DNA of 64,000 nt from Microbacterium schleiferi (GTDB lineage: Bacteria; Actinomycetota; Actinomycetes; Actinomycetales; Microbacteriaceae), in contig NZ_CP064760.1 of NCBI RefSeq assembly GCF_015565955.1, forward strand, positions 2,170,001 through 2,234,000, given 5' to 3'. The stretch's first letter is position 1. Each line of letters opens with the position of its first letter. Under the pieces are notes generated by a model. That model saw only the letters and a program-made list of their open reading frames with translations, ran no database searches and was not told the DNA's origin. A program made the translations under genes and the position numbers. Of this stretch, positions 48,332 to 57,493 are shown piece by piece.

Positions 48332-49696
48332 TCAGGACAGCTCGCCCGACTCCAGGAGGTCGGTGACAAGCGCAGCGATCGCCGAGCGCTCGGACCGCAC
48401 GAGCGTGACATGCCCGAAGAGGTCCTGGCCCTTGAGGGTCTCGATGACCGAGGCGACACCGTCGTGACGTCCCACCCGAAGGTTGTCCCGCTGGCCGACA
48501 TCGTGGGTGAGGACAACGCGCGAGTTCTGTCCGATCCGGCTGAGCACCGTGAGCAGGACATTGCGCTCCAGAGACTGGGCTTCGTCGACGATCACGAACG
48601 CGTCGTGCAGTGAGCGCCCCCGAATGTGCGTCAGCGGAAGCACCTCCAGCAGGCCTCGTTCGACGACTTCTTCCAGCACGTTCCCGGACACGACCGACCC
48701 GAGCGTGTCGAAAACTGCCTGACCCCAGGGGTTCATCTTCTCGGCCTGGTCACCCGGCAGGTAGCCGAGCTCTTGACCGCCGACTGCGAACAGCGGACGG
48801 AACACGATGATCTTGCGCTGCTGCTGCCGCTCGAGCACCGCCTCCAGCGCCGCGCACAGAGCAAGAGCCGACTTTCCGGTGCCGGCCCGTCCGCCGAGCG
48901 ACACGATGCCGACCTCTGGGTCGAGAAGAAGGTCGATCGCGACGCGCTGCTCGGCTGAGCGCCCGTGCAGACCGAAAACTTCACGGTCGCCGCGAACAAG
49001 CCGGAAGCTCCCGTCGCCGGTGACACGCCCGAGTCCCGAACCGCGCTCGGAGTGGATGATGAGACCGGTGTTCACGGGCAGACCGGTCACCTGGTCGCTG
49101 GTAGCGACCTCGCTCTCGTAGAGATCGCTGAGCTCGTCACCGGAGATGTCGATCGTGGCGATGCCCGTCCACCCGGAGTCGATTGCCTGTTCGGCCAGGT
49201 ACTCCTCGGCGGAGATCCCGAGCGACGCCGCTTTGACCCGCATCGGCAGGTCCTTGGAGACGACCGTGACCTCCTGGCCGTCGGAAGCGAGGTTCATGGC
49301 CACCGCCAGGATGCGGCTGTCGTTGTCGCCCAGACGCATCCCCGAGGGCAGCGCATCCGGGTTGGTGTTGTTCAGTTCGACGCGGAGCGTCCCTCCGGCA
49401 CCGACGGGCACCGGGAAGTCGAGGCGACCGTGCTCGACTCGCAGCTCGTCGAGGTGACGCAGCGCCTGCCGGGCGAAGTACCCGATCTCGGGGTCGTGAC
49501 GCTTGCCCTCGAGTTCGGTGATCACCACGACCGGCACCACGACGTTGTGCTCGGCGAATCGGAAGAACGCGCGCGGATCGCTCAGCAGCACCGATGTGTC
49601 GAGCACGTAGGTGCGAAGCGTCTGATCCTGCTCGGCATCCTCGATCCGGTTGTCCTGGTGAACCCGGTCCTGTGCCTGTGCTGCCCGTGTGGTCAC
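48332..49696 (-). CDS. PIN-PhoH fusion ATPase/ribonuclease (PhoH2 type)
   Basis: 454 residues. An N-terminal PIN nuclease domain has D33 in '[12 protein letters not shown]', '[10 protein letters not shown]', '[13 protein letters not shown]' and '[11 protein letters not shown]' as acidic sites. A PhoH ATPase domain follows, with GRAGTGKS (Walker A, around residue 275), '[20 protein letters not shown]' (Walker B) and '[12 protein letters not shown]'. Mycobacterial PhoH2 of the same architecture is an RNA-unwinding ribonuclease toxin paired with PhoAT. No antitoxin-sized gene is seen just upstream here, so stand-alone action is likely. GTG start at 49696. Confidence 0.94.
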   Translation of the reverse strand: MTTRAAQAQDRVHQDNRIEDAEQDQTLRTYVLDTSVLLSDPRAFFRFAEHNVVVPVVVITELEGKRHDPEIGYFARQALRHLDELRVEHGRLDFPVPVGAGGTLRVELNNTNPDALPSGMRLGDNDSRILAVAMNLASDGQEVTVVSKDLPMRVKAASLGISAEEYLAEQAIDSGWTGIATIDISGDELSDLYESEVATSDQVTGLPVNTGLIIHSERGSGLGRVTGDGSFRLVRGDREVFGLHGRSAEQRVAIDLLLDPEVGIVSLGGRAGTGKSALALCAALEAVLERQQQRKIIVFRPLFAVGGQELGYLPGDQAEKMNPWGQAVFDTLGSVVSGNVLEEVVERGLLEVLPLTHIRGRSLHDAFVIVDEAQSLERNVLLTVLSRIGQNSRVVLTHDVGQRDNLRVGRHDGVASVIETLKGQDLFGHVTLVRSERSAIAALVTDLLESGELS

Positions 49697-49780
49697 AACC
49701 CACTCCCGCCCCGGGTGGTAATTCCCGGTACCCAGCGAGTCGACCAGGGGTCACGAGTCGCGATCCTGACGGCCGACCCG

Positions 49781-49799
49781 GTCGGGCGCCTTGCCCGAC
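49781..49799 (-). terminator. Hairpin after the aminotransferase gene
   Basis: GTCGGGC and GCCCGAC (7 bp) around GCCTT, about 84 bases past the stop codon and before the phoH start. The rest of the 186-base space shows no gene. Confidence 0.45.
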
Positions 49800-49882
49800 G
49801 AGTTGAACGTACGACGGCGAGCCGATGCCGCGGGCGGCGACACGCTGTCGACACCGTTACATCGAGGTAAATTTCTCGGGCC

Positions 49883-51012
49883 CTACCAGGTGCGGGATGC
49901 CGCGTAGGCCGAGAGTGCGGAGGCGAACAGCGACAGCGATTCGTCGCCGGTACCTGCGTGGGCCGAGACACGGATCGTGCCGCCCCGAGGGGTGATGGTC
50001 ACTCCCGCGTTGGCCAGCGCCGCCGCGAGGGGACCGGCATCCTGCGGCTGGGGAGCCAGGGTCACGATCCCCGCACGACGCTCGGGCTCTCGCGGCGTGA
50101 TCACGGGGATGGCGTTCTCGTCGGCGATCTCGATCACGCGGGTCGCCCGCGCCTCGACGGCCGCGGCGATCGTGGCCACACCGACATCGTGGATCTCGTG
50201 GAGGGCACTTCCCAGGCGCGCCGCAGCGAGCGAATCGGCCTTCGAGACGATGAACGCCCGAGCATCCGGCGATGGCTCGGGCACCGCATCCACGGGCAGC
50301 CCGTCGGCAACTCCGGCGTAGCCGGAGAGCACGGGGCCAGCCGATCGACGGCGCGCTGACTGTAGCTTGCGACCCCGGTGCCACGTCCAGCACGAAGCCA
50401 CTTGTATCCGTTCGCGCAGACGACGTCAGCGACGCCGTAGTCGGCATCCACGACACCGAGGCCTTGGATCGCGTCGACGATGAGCAGGCGATCCCCGATC
50501 ACGTCGCGGAGGGCTCCCAGGTCGGCGCGGTATCCGGTGCGGAAGTCCACGAGGCTCACCGCGACGGCGGTGACCTCATCGGTGAGGGCGTCGCGCACGG
50601 CATCCGGCGTCATGAAGCCGTGCTCGGGTTCGAGCCATGCCGCACGGAGAGTGCCCAGCGCAGCCTCGGCACGCGCGGCGGCGATCGTCAGAGCGGGATA
50701 CTCGGCGCGGGAGAGCAGGAGGGTGCCGCTGAGTCCATAGATCGCCTGCTGCAGACCGTGGCTCGTCGAGGGCTGGATCACGATCTGCTCGGCAGGGACA
50801 CCGAGCACGGATGCTGCGTGAGTGCGAGACTGGTCGACGTGTTCGTTGACCAGGTCGACGCTCGAACGGCGCCCCGTCCCGAGAAGCTCGGCATCGGCGT
50901 GGACCTCGCTGCGGACGACGGGCGAGAGCGGACCGAACGCCGCCCAGTCCAGATAGCCGGGCTCGGAGTCGAAGGACTCGATGTAGGCCGTGATGTCACC
51001 CGTCACGGTCAC
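49883..51012 (-). CDS. Class V aminotransferase-like PLP protein (frameshifted)
   Basis: About 376 residues after repair. The isc/csd-like class V fold is shown by 'VIQPSTSHGLQQAIYGLSGT', the Asp and Gln in 'LLIVDAIQGLGVVDADYG', and the PLP lysine in 'DVVCANGYKWLRAGRGTG'. The frame breaks in GGGG at 50333-50336: after DRLAP the read frame gives CSPATPE, whereas one extra base gives VLSGYAGVADGLPVDA and continues to the stop at 49883. The product may be a kynureninase/isopenicillin epimerase-like enzyme; the substrate is unknown. It lies 44 bases after the isoprenyl transferase gene. Confidence 0.83.
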
Positions 51013-51056
51013 ATTGTGGCACGCCAGGGCATCACCGCGGGCGGTCGCGGCAGCGC

Positions 51057-51848
51057 TCAGCCCCCGAAGCGACGCTCACGACTCGCGTAGTTGCGCAGCG
51101 CCCGAAGGAAGTCCACCTCGCGAAGGTCCGGGCCCAGTGCCTCCATGAAGTAGAACTCGCTGTGCGCGCTCTGCCAAAGCAGAAAGTCGCTCAGCCGCTG
51201 CTCACCGGAGGTCCGGATGACCAGGTCAGGGTCGGCCTGTCCCCCGGTGTAGAGGTGTTCACCGATCTGTTCGGGCGTGAGACTTGCCGCGAGCTCTTCG
51301 AGCGATCCACCGTCTCGGTCGTGGGCGGCGATGATGCTGCGGACAGCGTCGACGATCTCCGAGCGCCCGCCGTATCCGACCGCGAGGTTCACGTGAAGCC
51401 CCTCGTTCCCTGCCGTGCGCTCCTCTGCTGCACGCAGCACCCTGGTCAGTTCGGGCGGAAGCAGATCGGCCCGGCCCACGTGCTTGACCCGCCAGTTCCG
51501 AACGCGCGAGACCTCTTCGGCGAGTTCGGCGATGATCTGCAGCAGGTCGTTGAGCTCTGCCGCGTCGCGCTTACGGACGTTGTCGGTCGAGAGCAGGTAG
51601 AGGGAGACCACCGTGACACCGAGGTCGTCGCACCATTCCAGGAATTCGCGCATCTTGGCTGCGCCCGCACGATGACCGTGCGCCGCCGTCTCGTAGCCGA
51701 GTTGACGCGCCCACCGACGATTGCCGTCGATCATCATCGCGATGTGGTGCGGCATGTTCTCGGGCGTCAGCTCGCGGCGGAGCCTGGCGGTGTAGAGCCG
51801 ATACAGCGGGCCTTTGCCGCGCGCTGCTGCTCCGACTCCCGATGCCAC
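51057..51848 (-). CDS. uppS: Isoprenyl transferase (cis-prenyl diphosphate synthase)
   Basis: 263 residues of the undecaprenyl diphosphate synthase family. The catalytic D41 lies in 'PHHIAMMIDGNRRWARQLG'. 'VSLYLLSTDNVRKRD', 'VNLAVGYGGRSEIVDAVR' and 'DLVIRTSGEQRLSDFLLWQS' follow in order. It elongates a prenyl diphosphate with cis-added isoprene units for the lipid carrier of cell-wall synthesis; whether it makes the short Z,E-farnesyl or the long chain cannot be told by eye. Its GTG at 51848 is 6 nt after TAACGT. Confidence 0.94.
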   Translation of the reverse strand: MASGVGAAARGKGPLYRLYTARLRRELTPENMPHHIAMMIDGNRRWARQLGYETAAHGHRAGAAKMREFLEWCDDLGVTVVSLYLLSTDNVRKRDAAELNDLLQIIAELAEEVSRVRNWRVKHVGRADLLPPELTRVLRAAEERTAGNEGLHVNLAVGYGGRSEIVDAVRSIIAAHDRDGGSLEELAASLTPEQIGEHLYTGGQADPDLVIRTSGEQRLSDFLLWQSAHSEFYFMEALGPDLREVDFLRALRNYASRERRFGG

Positions 51849-51854
51849 ACGGCC

Positions 51855-51860
51855 ACGTTA
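51855..51860 (-). promoter_or_regulatory. -10 element for leaderless uppS
   Basis: TAACGT on the minus strand, 6 nt before the GTG at 51848. Confidence 0.45.
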
Positions 51861-51932
51861 CTCCTGCGCCCGACCCCAGCGAGGACGCGGACGAGGCGCC
51901 GACGCGTACCCCCGCGGGAATACTCGGACTCG

Positions 51933-51938
51933 TAGGCT
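51933..51938 (+). promoter_or_regulatory. -10 element for leaderless hemolysin III gene
   Basis: TAGGCT lies 6 nt before the GTG at 51945. Confidence 0.5.
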
Positions 51939-51944
51939 CAGAGG

Positions 51945-52709
51945 GTGACCCCGTCTGGCGTGAACCCTCCGACCGATCGCCCGACTCCCGAGTGGGACGA
52001 GGCGGTCGACGGAGCCGAGATGCCCCGGCTGCCGCTGATCGAAGAAGCCGAGTCCGTCGCTGCCGACGAGCTCAAGCCGACCTGGCGCGGCTGGATTCAC
52101 GCGGCGACGTTCCCCATCGCGATCGCCGCTGGCATCGTTCTGATCGCCCTCTCGCAGGGAACGGCGGCCAAGTGGTCGGCTGCCGTGTTCATGGCGACGT
52201 CTCTTCTCCTGTTCGGCAACTCAGCCTTGTACCACCGCTTCCGGTGGAAGCCGAAGACGCGCGCGATCCTCAAGCGCATCGACCACGCGAACATCCTGCT
52301 GCTGATCGCCGGTACGTACACCCCGATCGCGGTGCTGGCGCTACCGACATCCCAAGCAACGATCCTGCTCTCCCTCGTGTGGGGTGGCGCGATCCTGGGC
52401 ATCCTGTTCCGGGTGTTCTGGATCGACGCTCCGCGCTGGCTCTACGTGGCCCTCTATCTTGTGCTCGGATGGGCAGCGGTCATGTACATCGTGCCGCTGT
52501 TCGAGGCGAACGCCGCGATGATGGTGCTCGTCGCTGTCGGCGGCATCCTCTACACGCTCGGCGCCGTGGTCTACGCGCTCAAACGTCCCAACCCCTGGCC
52601 GGGCCACTTCGGGTTCCACGAGATCTTCCACGTGTGCACGGTGCTCGCGTTCCTGTGCCACTGGACGGCGTGCCTGCTCATCGGTCTGAGCCCCGCCTAT
52701 CACGGCTAG
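51945..52709 (+). CDS. Hemolysin III / TrhA family membrane protein
   Basis: 254 residues of the PAQR/hemolysin III family with seven membrane segments after a 45-residue acidic N-terminus. Conserved metal-site regions are 'GNSALYHRFRWKPKTRAILK' (Ser and His), 'IDHANILLLIAGTYTPIA' (Asp-His) and the C-terminal 'FHEIFHVCTVLAFLCHW' (two His). Related proteins have been linked to membrane fluidity; the hemolysin name is historical. GTG start at 51945, supported by the promoter hexamer. Confidence 0.92.
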   Translation: MTPSGVNPPTDRPTPEWDEAVDGAEMPRLPLIEEAESVAADELKPTWRGWIHAATFPIAIAAGIVLIALSQGTAAKWSAAVFMATSLLLFGNSALYHRFRWKPKTRAILKRIDHANILLLIAGTYTPIAVLALPTSQATILLSLVWGGAILGILFRVFWIDAPRWLYVALYLVLGWAAVMYIVPLFEANAAMMVLVAVGGILYTLGAVVYALKRPNPWPGHFGFHEIFHVCTVLAFLCHWTACLLIGLSPAYHG

Positions 52710-52721
52710 CGAGAGCCGAGG

Positions 52722-53015
52722 TTAGGACCGTCCGGGCTCCTCGGCATCCGGCGCCGCATCGCCGTCGGCACTCTCCGAGTCAGCTCCTGACTCCTCCTCA
52801 GACTCTGCCCGCGCCTCGGCATCCAGTTCCTCGCGGATGTCCGCGCGCACGCGACCGCGGCGGATGCGGCGCATCATGTCGGAGATGAGCAGAATGACCA
52901 CGACAGCCAGCAGCGCAATGATCAGAAAGCCCCACGGGCCCGGGGTGACGAGGTCGGGGTCCACCGTCGAGGGGCTCGGAACCGGGGTCGCGGTCCCCAA
53001 CAGAATGCGCATCAT
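52722..53015 (-). CDS. Small single-pass membrane protein with acidic tail
   Basis: 97 residues. A short outer N-terminus with Pro/Ser/Thr, one membrane helix 'WGFLIIALLAVVVILLISDM', a basic stop-transfer 'RRIRRGRVRADIREEL' and a strongly acidic tail (Glu/Asp/Ser/Ala) characterise it. The start is one of two adjacent ATG codons at 53015/53012; the frame upstream overlaps the divergent DUF4307 gene. I do not recognise the family. Its stop codon is 12 bases from the convergent hemolysin III gene. Confidence 0.75.
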   Translation of the reverse strand: MMRILLGTATPVPSPSTVDPDLVTPGPWGFLIIALLAVVVILLISDMMRRIRRGRVRADIREELDAEARAESEEESGADSESADGDAAPDAEEPGRS

Positions 53016-53080
53016 GTCTCGTTTCGACTGGCCAGCGTCTAGCCTGGAGTTCCAGCCTAACGACTCACGAGACACCCCCG

Positions 53081-53500
53081 ATGACGACCGCACCCCCCGC
53101 ATCCGACGCCGCGATCCGCGCGAAGCTCGACGATCGCTACGGGCGACGAGGTGGGCGCGCGCCTCGCTGGGTCATCATCCTCGGGCTCGTGGTGGTCGTG
53201 GCGATCATCGGGTGGTTCGGCTGGATGACCGTCGCGAACTCACTCGAGAGTGTGGATGCCGACACCACCGGCTTCACCGTGGTCGACGACCGTACGGTGA
53301 GCCTCAGCTTCCAGGTGACGGCACCGACCAATCGGGAGGTCGCGTGCATTCTCGAGGCGCAGGACGAACAGCACGGCATCGTCGGTTGGCGGGTGCTGGT
53401 CATCCCTCCCTCGAGCGAGCACACGCGTGCGTTCGTCGAGACGATCCCGACGACCGCGGGCGCGACGACGGGTTTGATCAACGCCTGCTGGGTGACGTAA
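53081..53500 (+). CDS. DUF4307 membrane-anchored protein
   Basis: 139 residues: 'AAIRAKLDDRYGRR' before one membrane helix ('WVIILGLVVVVAIIGWFGWM') and an extracytoplasmic beta-rich domain with 'VVDDRTVSLSFQVTAPTNRE', 'ACILEAQDEQHGIVGWR' and 'TTGLINACWVT'. This is the actinobacterial DUF4307 pattern; two conserved cysteines (in ACIL and NACW) may form a disulfide. It is regularly found just upstream of greA, as here. Function unknown. Confidence 0.88.
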   Translation: MTTAPPASDAAIRAKLDDRYGRRGGRAPRWVIILGLVVVVAIIGWFGWMTVANSLESVDADTTGFTVVDDRTVSLSFQVTAPTNREVACILEAQDEQHGIVGWRVLVIPPSSEHTRAFVETIPTTAGATTGLINACWVT

Positions 53501-53520
53501 TCTAGCGAGACTGATTCAAC

Positions 53521-53545
53521 GACGCCCTGGCGCTGCCGGGGCGTC
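53521..53545 (+). terminator. Hairpin between DUF4307 gene and greA
   Basis: GACGCCC and GGGCGTC (7 bp) followed by TTGCC, 20 bases after the DUF4307 stop and 34 before the greA start. It may terminate or attenuate transcription into greA. Confidence 0.5.
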
Positions 53546-53578
53546 TTGCCATATCGGCGCCGACGAAAGGAGACGCTC

Positions 53579-54070
53579 GTGTCCAGCGATGCCCCGGTGA
53601 CCTTCCTCACCCAGGAGGCCTTCGACCGCCTCCACGCCGAGCTCGAGCACCTGTCCACCGTCGGCCGCGAAGAGATCGCCAAGCGCATCGAGGCAGCGCG
53701 CGAAGAGGGAGACCTCAAGGAGAACGGCGGCTACCACGCAGCCAAGGACGAGCAGGGCAAGCAGGAAGCTCGCATCCGCACTCTCCAGGCCCTGCTGAAG
53801 AACGCCACGGTGGGTGTCGCGCCCGAGAGCACGGGAGTCGTAGAGCCGGGAACTGTCGTCACAGCGGTGGTCGCCGGCGGCGAAGAGGTCTTCCTCCTCG
53901 GAAACCGCGAGATCGGTGCCGGGTCAGAGCTCGACGTGTACAGCGAAGCCTCGCCGCTCGGTGCCGCGATTCTGGGCCTGAAGGAGGGCGACACGACGTC
54001 CTACACCGCGCCCAACGGCCGGGAGATCGCGGTGGAGATCGTCAAGGTCGAGACCTACGACGGGCAGTAA
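53579..54070 (+). CDS. greA: Transcription elongation factor GreA
   Basis: 163 residues. The N-terminal coiled coil carries the acidic tip 'AREEGDLKENGGYHAAKDEQ', which enters the RNA polymerase secondary channel and stimulates cleavage of backtracked RNA. The C-terminal FKBP-like domain includes 'ASPLGAAILGLKEGDTTSY'. The GTG at 53579 follows AAAGGAGA at the right spacing, so the 11-codon longer frame is rejected. It converges with ilvA. Confidence 0.96.
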   Translation: MSSDAPVTFLTQEAFDRLHAELEHLSTVGREEIAKRIEAAREEGDLKENGGYHAAKDEQGKQEARIRTLQALLKNATVGVAPESTGVVEPGTVVTAVVAGGEEVFLLGNREIGAGSELDVYSEASPLGAAILGLKEGDTTSYTAPNGREIAVEIVKVETYDGQ

Positions 54071-54079
54071 GGCTCGACG

Positions 54080-55306
54080 TCAGTCCGCGGCGACGTGGAC
54101 GACGAACCCGGCGTTTTCCAGCGTCGCGATGACGTGAGCCTTGTGCTCTTCGCCGCGTGTTTCGACGCTCAGCTGCAGGATCACCTCGCTGATCTGAAGC
54201 CCCTGCCCGTGACGGGTGTGCAGGACCTCGATGACGTTGGCACCCGCGAGAGCCAGCAGCTCTGAGACCCGCGCCAGCTGCCCGGGGCGATCTGGCAGCG
54301 GGACACGCATCGTCATGTAGCGACCGGATGCCGACAGTCCGTGCGCGACGACGCGCTGCAGCAGCAGCGGATCGATGTTGCCGCCGGACAGCACGCACGC
54401 CGTCGGGCCCTGCGCGGTGATCTTGCCGGCCAGAATGGCCGCGACCCCGACGGCGCCCGCCGGCTCCACAACCTGCTTCGCGCGCTCCAGCAGCACGAGA
54501 AGGGCCCGCGCGATGTCGTCCTCAGAGACGGTGACGACCTCGTCCACCAGCTGGCTGATGATCTCGAAGGGCAGGTCTCCCGGTCGTGCGACGGCGATGC
54601 CGTCGGCGATCGTGGCTCGGGTGGCGACCTCCAGGGGGCGACCTGCCGCGAGTGAGGCCGGGTAGGCAGCAGAGTTCTCGGCCTGAACGCCGATGATGCG
54701 CACCGAACGCCCCACGGCAGCCGCGCGGGCCTTTACCGCGGCGGCAACACCCGACATCAGTCCCCCGCCGCCGATCCCGATGATGACTGTGTCGAGGTCG
54801 GGCATGTCGTCCATCAGCTCGAGGCCGAGGGTGCCTTGCCCCGCGATGATGTCCGGGTGGTCGAAGGGGTGGATCAGCACGGCGCCGGTGCGCTCGGCGA
54901 ATTCGGCGGCCAGGCGAAGCGGCGTTTCGACCGTGGCACCTTCGAGGATGACATCGGCTCCATAGCCGCGGGTGGCCAGCAGCTTCGGAACCGGTACGCC
55001 CAGCGGCATGAAGATCGTCGCGGGAATCCCGAGCTGATGAGCGGCCAGGGCGACCCCCTGCGCGTGGTTACCGGCGGATGCCGCGACCACACCGCGTGCC
55101 CGTTCGGCCTCCGTGAGGCGAGAAAGCCGGTTCACGGCGCCCCGGATCTTGAACGAACCAGTGCGCTGGAGGTTCTCGAGTTTGAGGGCGACGGGTACGC
55201 CGAGCAGGTCTGTCAGATGCAGGGACTCGTCCATCGGGGTGTGTCGGATGACACCCGAAAGAGTTGCTGCCGCATCCTCGATGTCGGCGAGGGTGGGGAT
55301 ACTCAC
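54080..55306 (-). CDS. ilvA: Threonine ammonia-lyase
   Basis: 408 residues. The PLP lysine is K53 in 'QRTGSFKIRGAVNRL', and the glycine-rich phosphate loop is 'IIGIGGGGLMSGVAAAV'. The C-terminal ACT-like domain (about 325-408, 'VPLPDRPGQLARVSELLALA') is that of the single-ACT, biodegradative-like form. It deaminates threonine to 2-oxobutanoate for isoleucine synthesis or catabolism. The GTG at 55306 is chosen because AGGAGAA lies upstream and its GTGA overlaps the stop of the AI-2E family gene; the ORF extends 12 codons further. Confidence 0.94.
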   Translation of the reverse strand: MSIPTLADIEDAAATLSGVIRHTPMDESLHLTDLLGVPVALKLENLQRTGSFKIRGAVNRLSRLTEAERARGVVAASAGNHAQGVALAAHQLGIPATIFMPLGVPVPKLLATRGYGADVILEGATVETPLRLAAEFAERTGAVLIHPFDHPDIIAGQGTLGLELMDDMPDLDTVIIGIGGGGLMSGVAAAVKARAAAVGRSVRIIGVQAENSAAYPASLAAGRPLEVATRATIADGIAVARPGDLPFEIISQLVDEVVTVSEDDIARALLVLLERAKQVVEPAGAVGVAAILAGKITAQGPTACVLSGGNIDPLLLQRVVAHGLSASGRYMTMRVPLPDRPGQLARVSELLALAGANVIEVLHTRHGQGLQISEVILQLSVETRGEEHKAHVIATLENAGFVVHVAAD

Positions 55307-56496
55307 TTGCCGATTCTCCTCGGGCGGGGAACGGTCGACCAAATCAGGTCGGGCGCGTCAGGTTTCGCGCCGGGCTCCCACGCCCGATCACCCAGGTAGA
55401 CCGCCACGACGTTGACGAACGCGGCCAGAGGCACGGCGAACAGCGCCCCGGGGATGCCGGCGATGAGCGCACCACCCGCGACGACGAGCACCACCGCGAG
55501 GGGATGCACCTTGACGGCAGATCCCATGAGAAGCGGCTGCAGGACGTGGCCTTCCAGCTGCTGGACACCGAGCACGACCACCAGCATCCAGAGTGCGATC
55601 CACGGACCGTTGTAGACGAGAGCGAGGAAGACAGCGAGCGCTCCGGTGACGACGGCACCGACGATCGGGATGAAGGAACCGAGGAAGACCAGCACAGCAA
55701 TGGGGATGGCAAGCGGCACGCCGAGCAGGAACGCCCCGAGGCCGATACCGACCGCGTCGATCGTCGCGACGAGCAACTGCGTGCGCGCATAGTTGGCCAC
55801 CGTGACCCAGCCGGCACGTCCGGCGCCGTCGACCGCGGGACGCGCAGCGCGCGGGAACAGCCGGGTCGTCCAGCGCCAGATCCCCGCGCCGTCGGCGAGG
55901 AGGGTGAGCAGGATGAAGATCGTGAGCAGCGCTCCCGTTGCCACATGTCCGACCGTGGTGCCGATCGCCAGGGCACCCGTCCACAGCAGTTCAGCCTGCT
56001 GCTGGATGAAGGTCCAGGCCTGCGCGAGCAGGTCGTCGATCTGGCCGGCGGTGAGGTGAAGCGGCCCGTCGATCAGGTACTGGCGGAACTGCTGCACTGC
56101 CTCAATCGTGCGCGACTGCACCGATGGCCACTCGCGCGTGATCTGCCAGATGGCAAGCCACAGCAACCCGGTGACGATCGCCGCCGTACCGAGCACGGTG
56201 ATGGCGATCGCGAGCCATCGCGGGAACCGCAGGCGCAGCATTCCGGTGAAGGCCGGCCACACCAGCGCGGTGATCAGGATCGAGATCAGAAGCGGGATGA
56301 CCAGCAGTTTGAGCTGGATGACAAGCCAAATCCCGACGCCGATCGCCGCCGCGATCACCAGGAACCGCCAGGCGTAGGCGGCTGCCAGGTGGAACCCCGG
56401 AGGGATGCCGCGCGTCGCCTGCACGGACACGATCCGACGTCTGTCCCGAATCGCGTCGAAGAACGACCCCGTGGGCTTGTCGTCGGGAGTACTCAT
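55303..56496 (-). CDS. AI-2E family (PerM-like) permease
   Basis: 397 residues with about eight membrane segments and the family signature 'LVFLGSFIPIVGAVVTGALA' plus 'VQQLEGHVLQPLLMGSAVKV'. Members include the TqsA autoinducer exporter and Na+/H+ antiporter-like proteins; the substrate here is unknown. The ATG at 56496 is 6 nt after TAGACT. Its stop overlaps the ilvA GTG, so the two are translationally coupled. Confidence 0.93.
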   Translation of the reverse strand: MSTPDDKPTGSFFDAIRDRRRIVSVQATRGIPPGFHLAAAYAWRFLVIAAAIGVGIWLVIQLKLLVIPLLISILITALVWPAFTGMLRLRFPRWLAIAITVLGTAAIVTGLLWLAIWQITREWPSVQSRTIEAVQQFRQYLIDGPLHLTAGQIDDLLAQAWTFIQQQAELLWTGALAIGTTVGHVATGALLTIFILLTLLADGAGIWRWTTRLFPRAARPAVDGAGRAGWVTVANYARTQLLVATIDAVGIGLGAFLLGVPLAIPIAVLVFLGSFIPIVGAVVTGALAVFLALVYNGPWIALWMLVVVLGVQQLEGHVLQPLLMGSAVKVHPLAVVLVVAGGALIAGIPGALFAVPLAAFVNVVAVYLGDRAWEPGAKPDAPDLIWSTVPRPRRIGK

Positions 56497-56502
56497 CCGT
56501 TC

Positions 56503-56508
56503 AGTCTA
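56503..56508 (-). promoter_or_regulatory. -10 element for leaderless AI-2E family gene
   Basis: TAGACT on the minus strand, 6 nt before the ATG at 56496. Confidence 0.5.
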
Positions 56509-56544
56509 GAACCGGGGCATGGCACAGGCCGGGAGCGCGGGCAC

Positions 56545-56550
56545 TAGCGT
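56545..56550 (+). promoter_or_regulatory. -10 element for secreted-domain gene
   Basis: TAGCGT lies 6 nt before the GTG at 56557. The GGAGG between them is too close to act as a normal ribosome binding site. Confidence 0.45.
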
Positions 56551-56556
56551 GGAGGT

Positions 56557-57468
56557 GTGAAACGTGGCCCGCTCATCGCCGTCATTGCGGCCGGCGCGGT
56601 GCTTCTCGTGGTCGCCGGCGTCGTGCTCTGGCTGGTGCTACGCCCCTCCGGACCGCAAGCCGTCGTCGAAGAGTACCTCGATGACGTGAGCCGCGGCGAT
56701 GCGGCTGCCGCCCTGAGCCTCGTCACTGCTGACGGAGTCGATGCGGCGTCCACCGAAGCCGCATTCGCCGGCGCCTCCGCCACCATCTCCGACGCCGTCG
56801 TCACCGCCATCAGTGAGGATGGTGACACGGCCACGGCGTCTGTCACGTTCACGCTCGACGCGTCATCCGGGTCCGGCGAGATCGCCCTCGTTCGCACGGA
56901 TGCCGGGTGGAAGGTGACCGCCAGCGGACTGGGGTCTCTCACGATCTCTTCGACGGTGGGCGATGCCGCCGTCATCGGCACCGCGCTCATCGGGGTGGAC
57001 GAGCCGGTACTGCTGCTCCCGGCGCTCTACGACGTTCTCCCCGCTCCCGTCGGCATCCTGACGGGAGCGACCACCGCCGCGGTCAGTCCCGGTGCCGCGA
57101 CGACCGCGGCGCTGGAGCCGCAGCTGTCGGATGCCGCGCTCGAGACCGCGGCAGCACAGGTGCAGGCCCACCTCGATGCGTGCACGGCGCCGACCGACGC
57201 GATCCCCGAGAACTGCGGCATCCGCGTCCCCTGGGCTGCCGATCTCGCCCTCCTGACAACGCTCAGCTTCCGCGTCGAGACGGCGCCGACGCTCGCTTTC
57301 GCCGTGAACCTGTCGAGCTTTGCCGCGACGGGCGGTGTGCTCGTTGCGACGGCCTCCGGAACGACACGGGACGGCTCGGCGGGGACGTTCACCTATCGCA
57401 CGGACGACTGGTCGCTGCGCGGGGGGATGAGCTTCACCGGAAACCAGCTCGTTCTGTCGGTTGACTGA
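56557..57468 (+). CDS. Membrane-anchored extracytoplasmic hypothetical protein
   Basis: 303 residues. One N-terminal membrane helix 'IAVIAAGAVLLVVAGVVLWL' is followed by a domain like DUF4878/NTF2-type lipoproteins ('EEYLDDVSRGDAAAALSLVT', 'LVRTDAGWKVTASGL'). A second half has two cysteines (DACTAP and ENCGIR) that could form a disulfide. Function unknown; the first domain resembles those found in actinobacterial cell-envelope proteins. Divergent from the AI-2E family gene, convergent with the HtpX-like gene. Confidence 0.82.
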   Translation: MKRGPLIAVIAAGAVLLVVAGVVLWLVLRPSGPQAVVEEYLDDVSRGDAAAALSLVTADGVDAASTEAAFAGASATISDAVVTAISEDGDTATASVTFTLDASSGSGEIALVRTDAGWKVTASGLGSLTISSTVGDAAVIGTALIGVDEPVLLLPALYDVLPAPVGILTGATTAAVSPGAATTAALEPQLSDAALETAAAQVQAHLDACTAPTDAIPENCGIRVPWAADLALLTTLSFRVETAPTLAFAVNLSSFAATGGVLVATASGTTRDGSAGTFTYRTDDWSLRGGMSFTGNQLVLSVD

Positions 57469-57493
57469 ATCGGACCGTCTGCCGATCTGAGCC

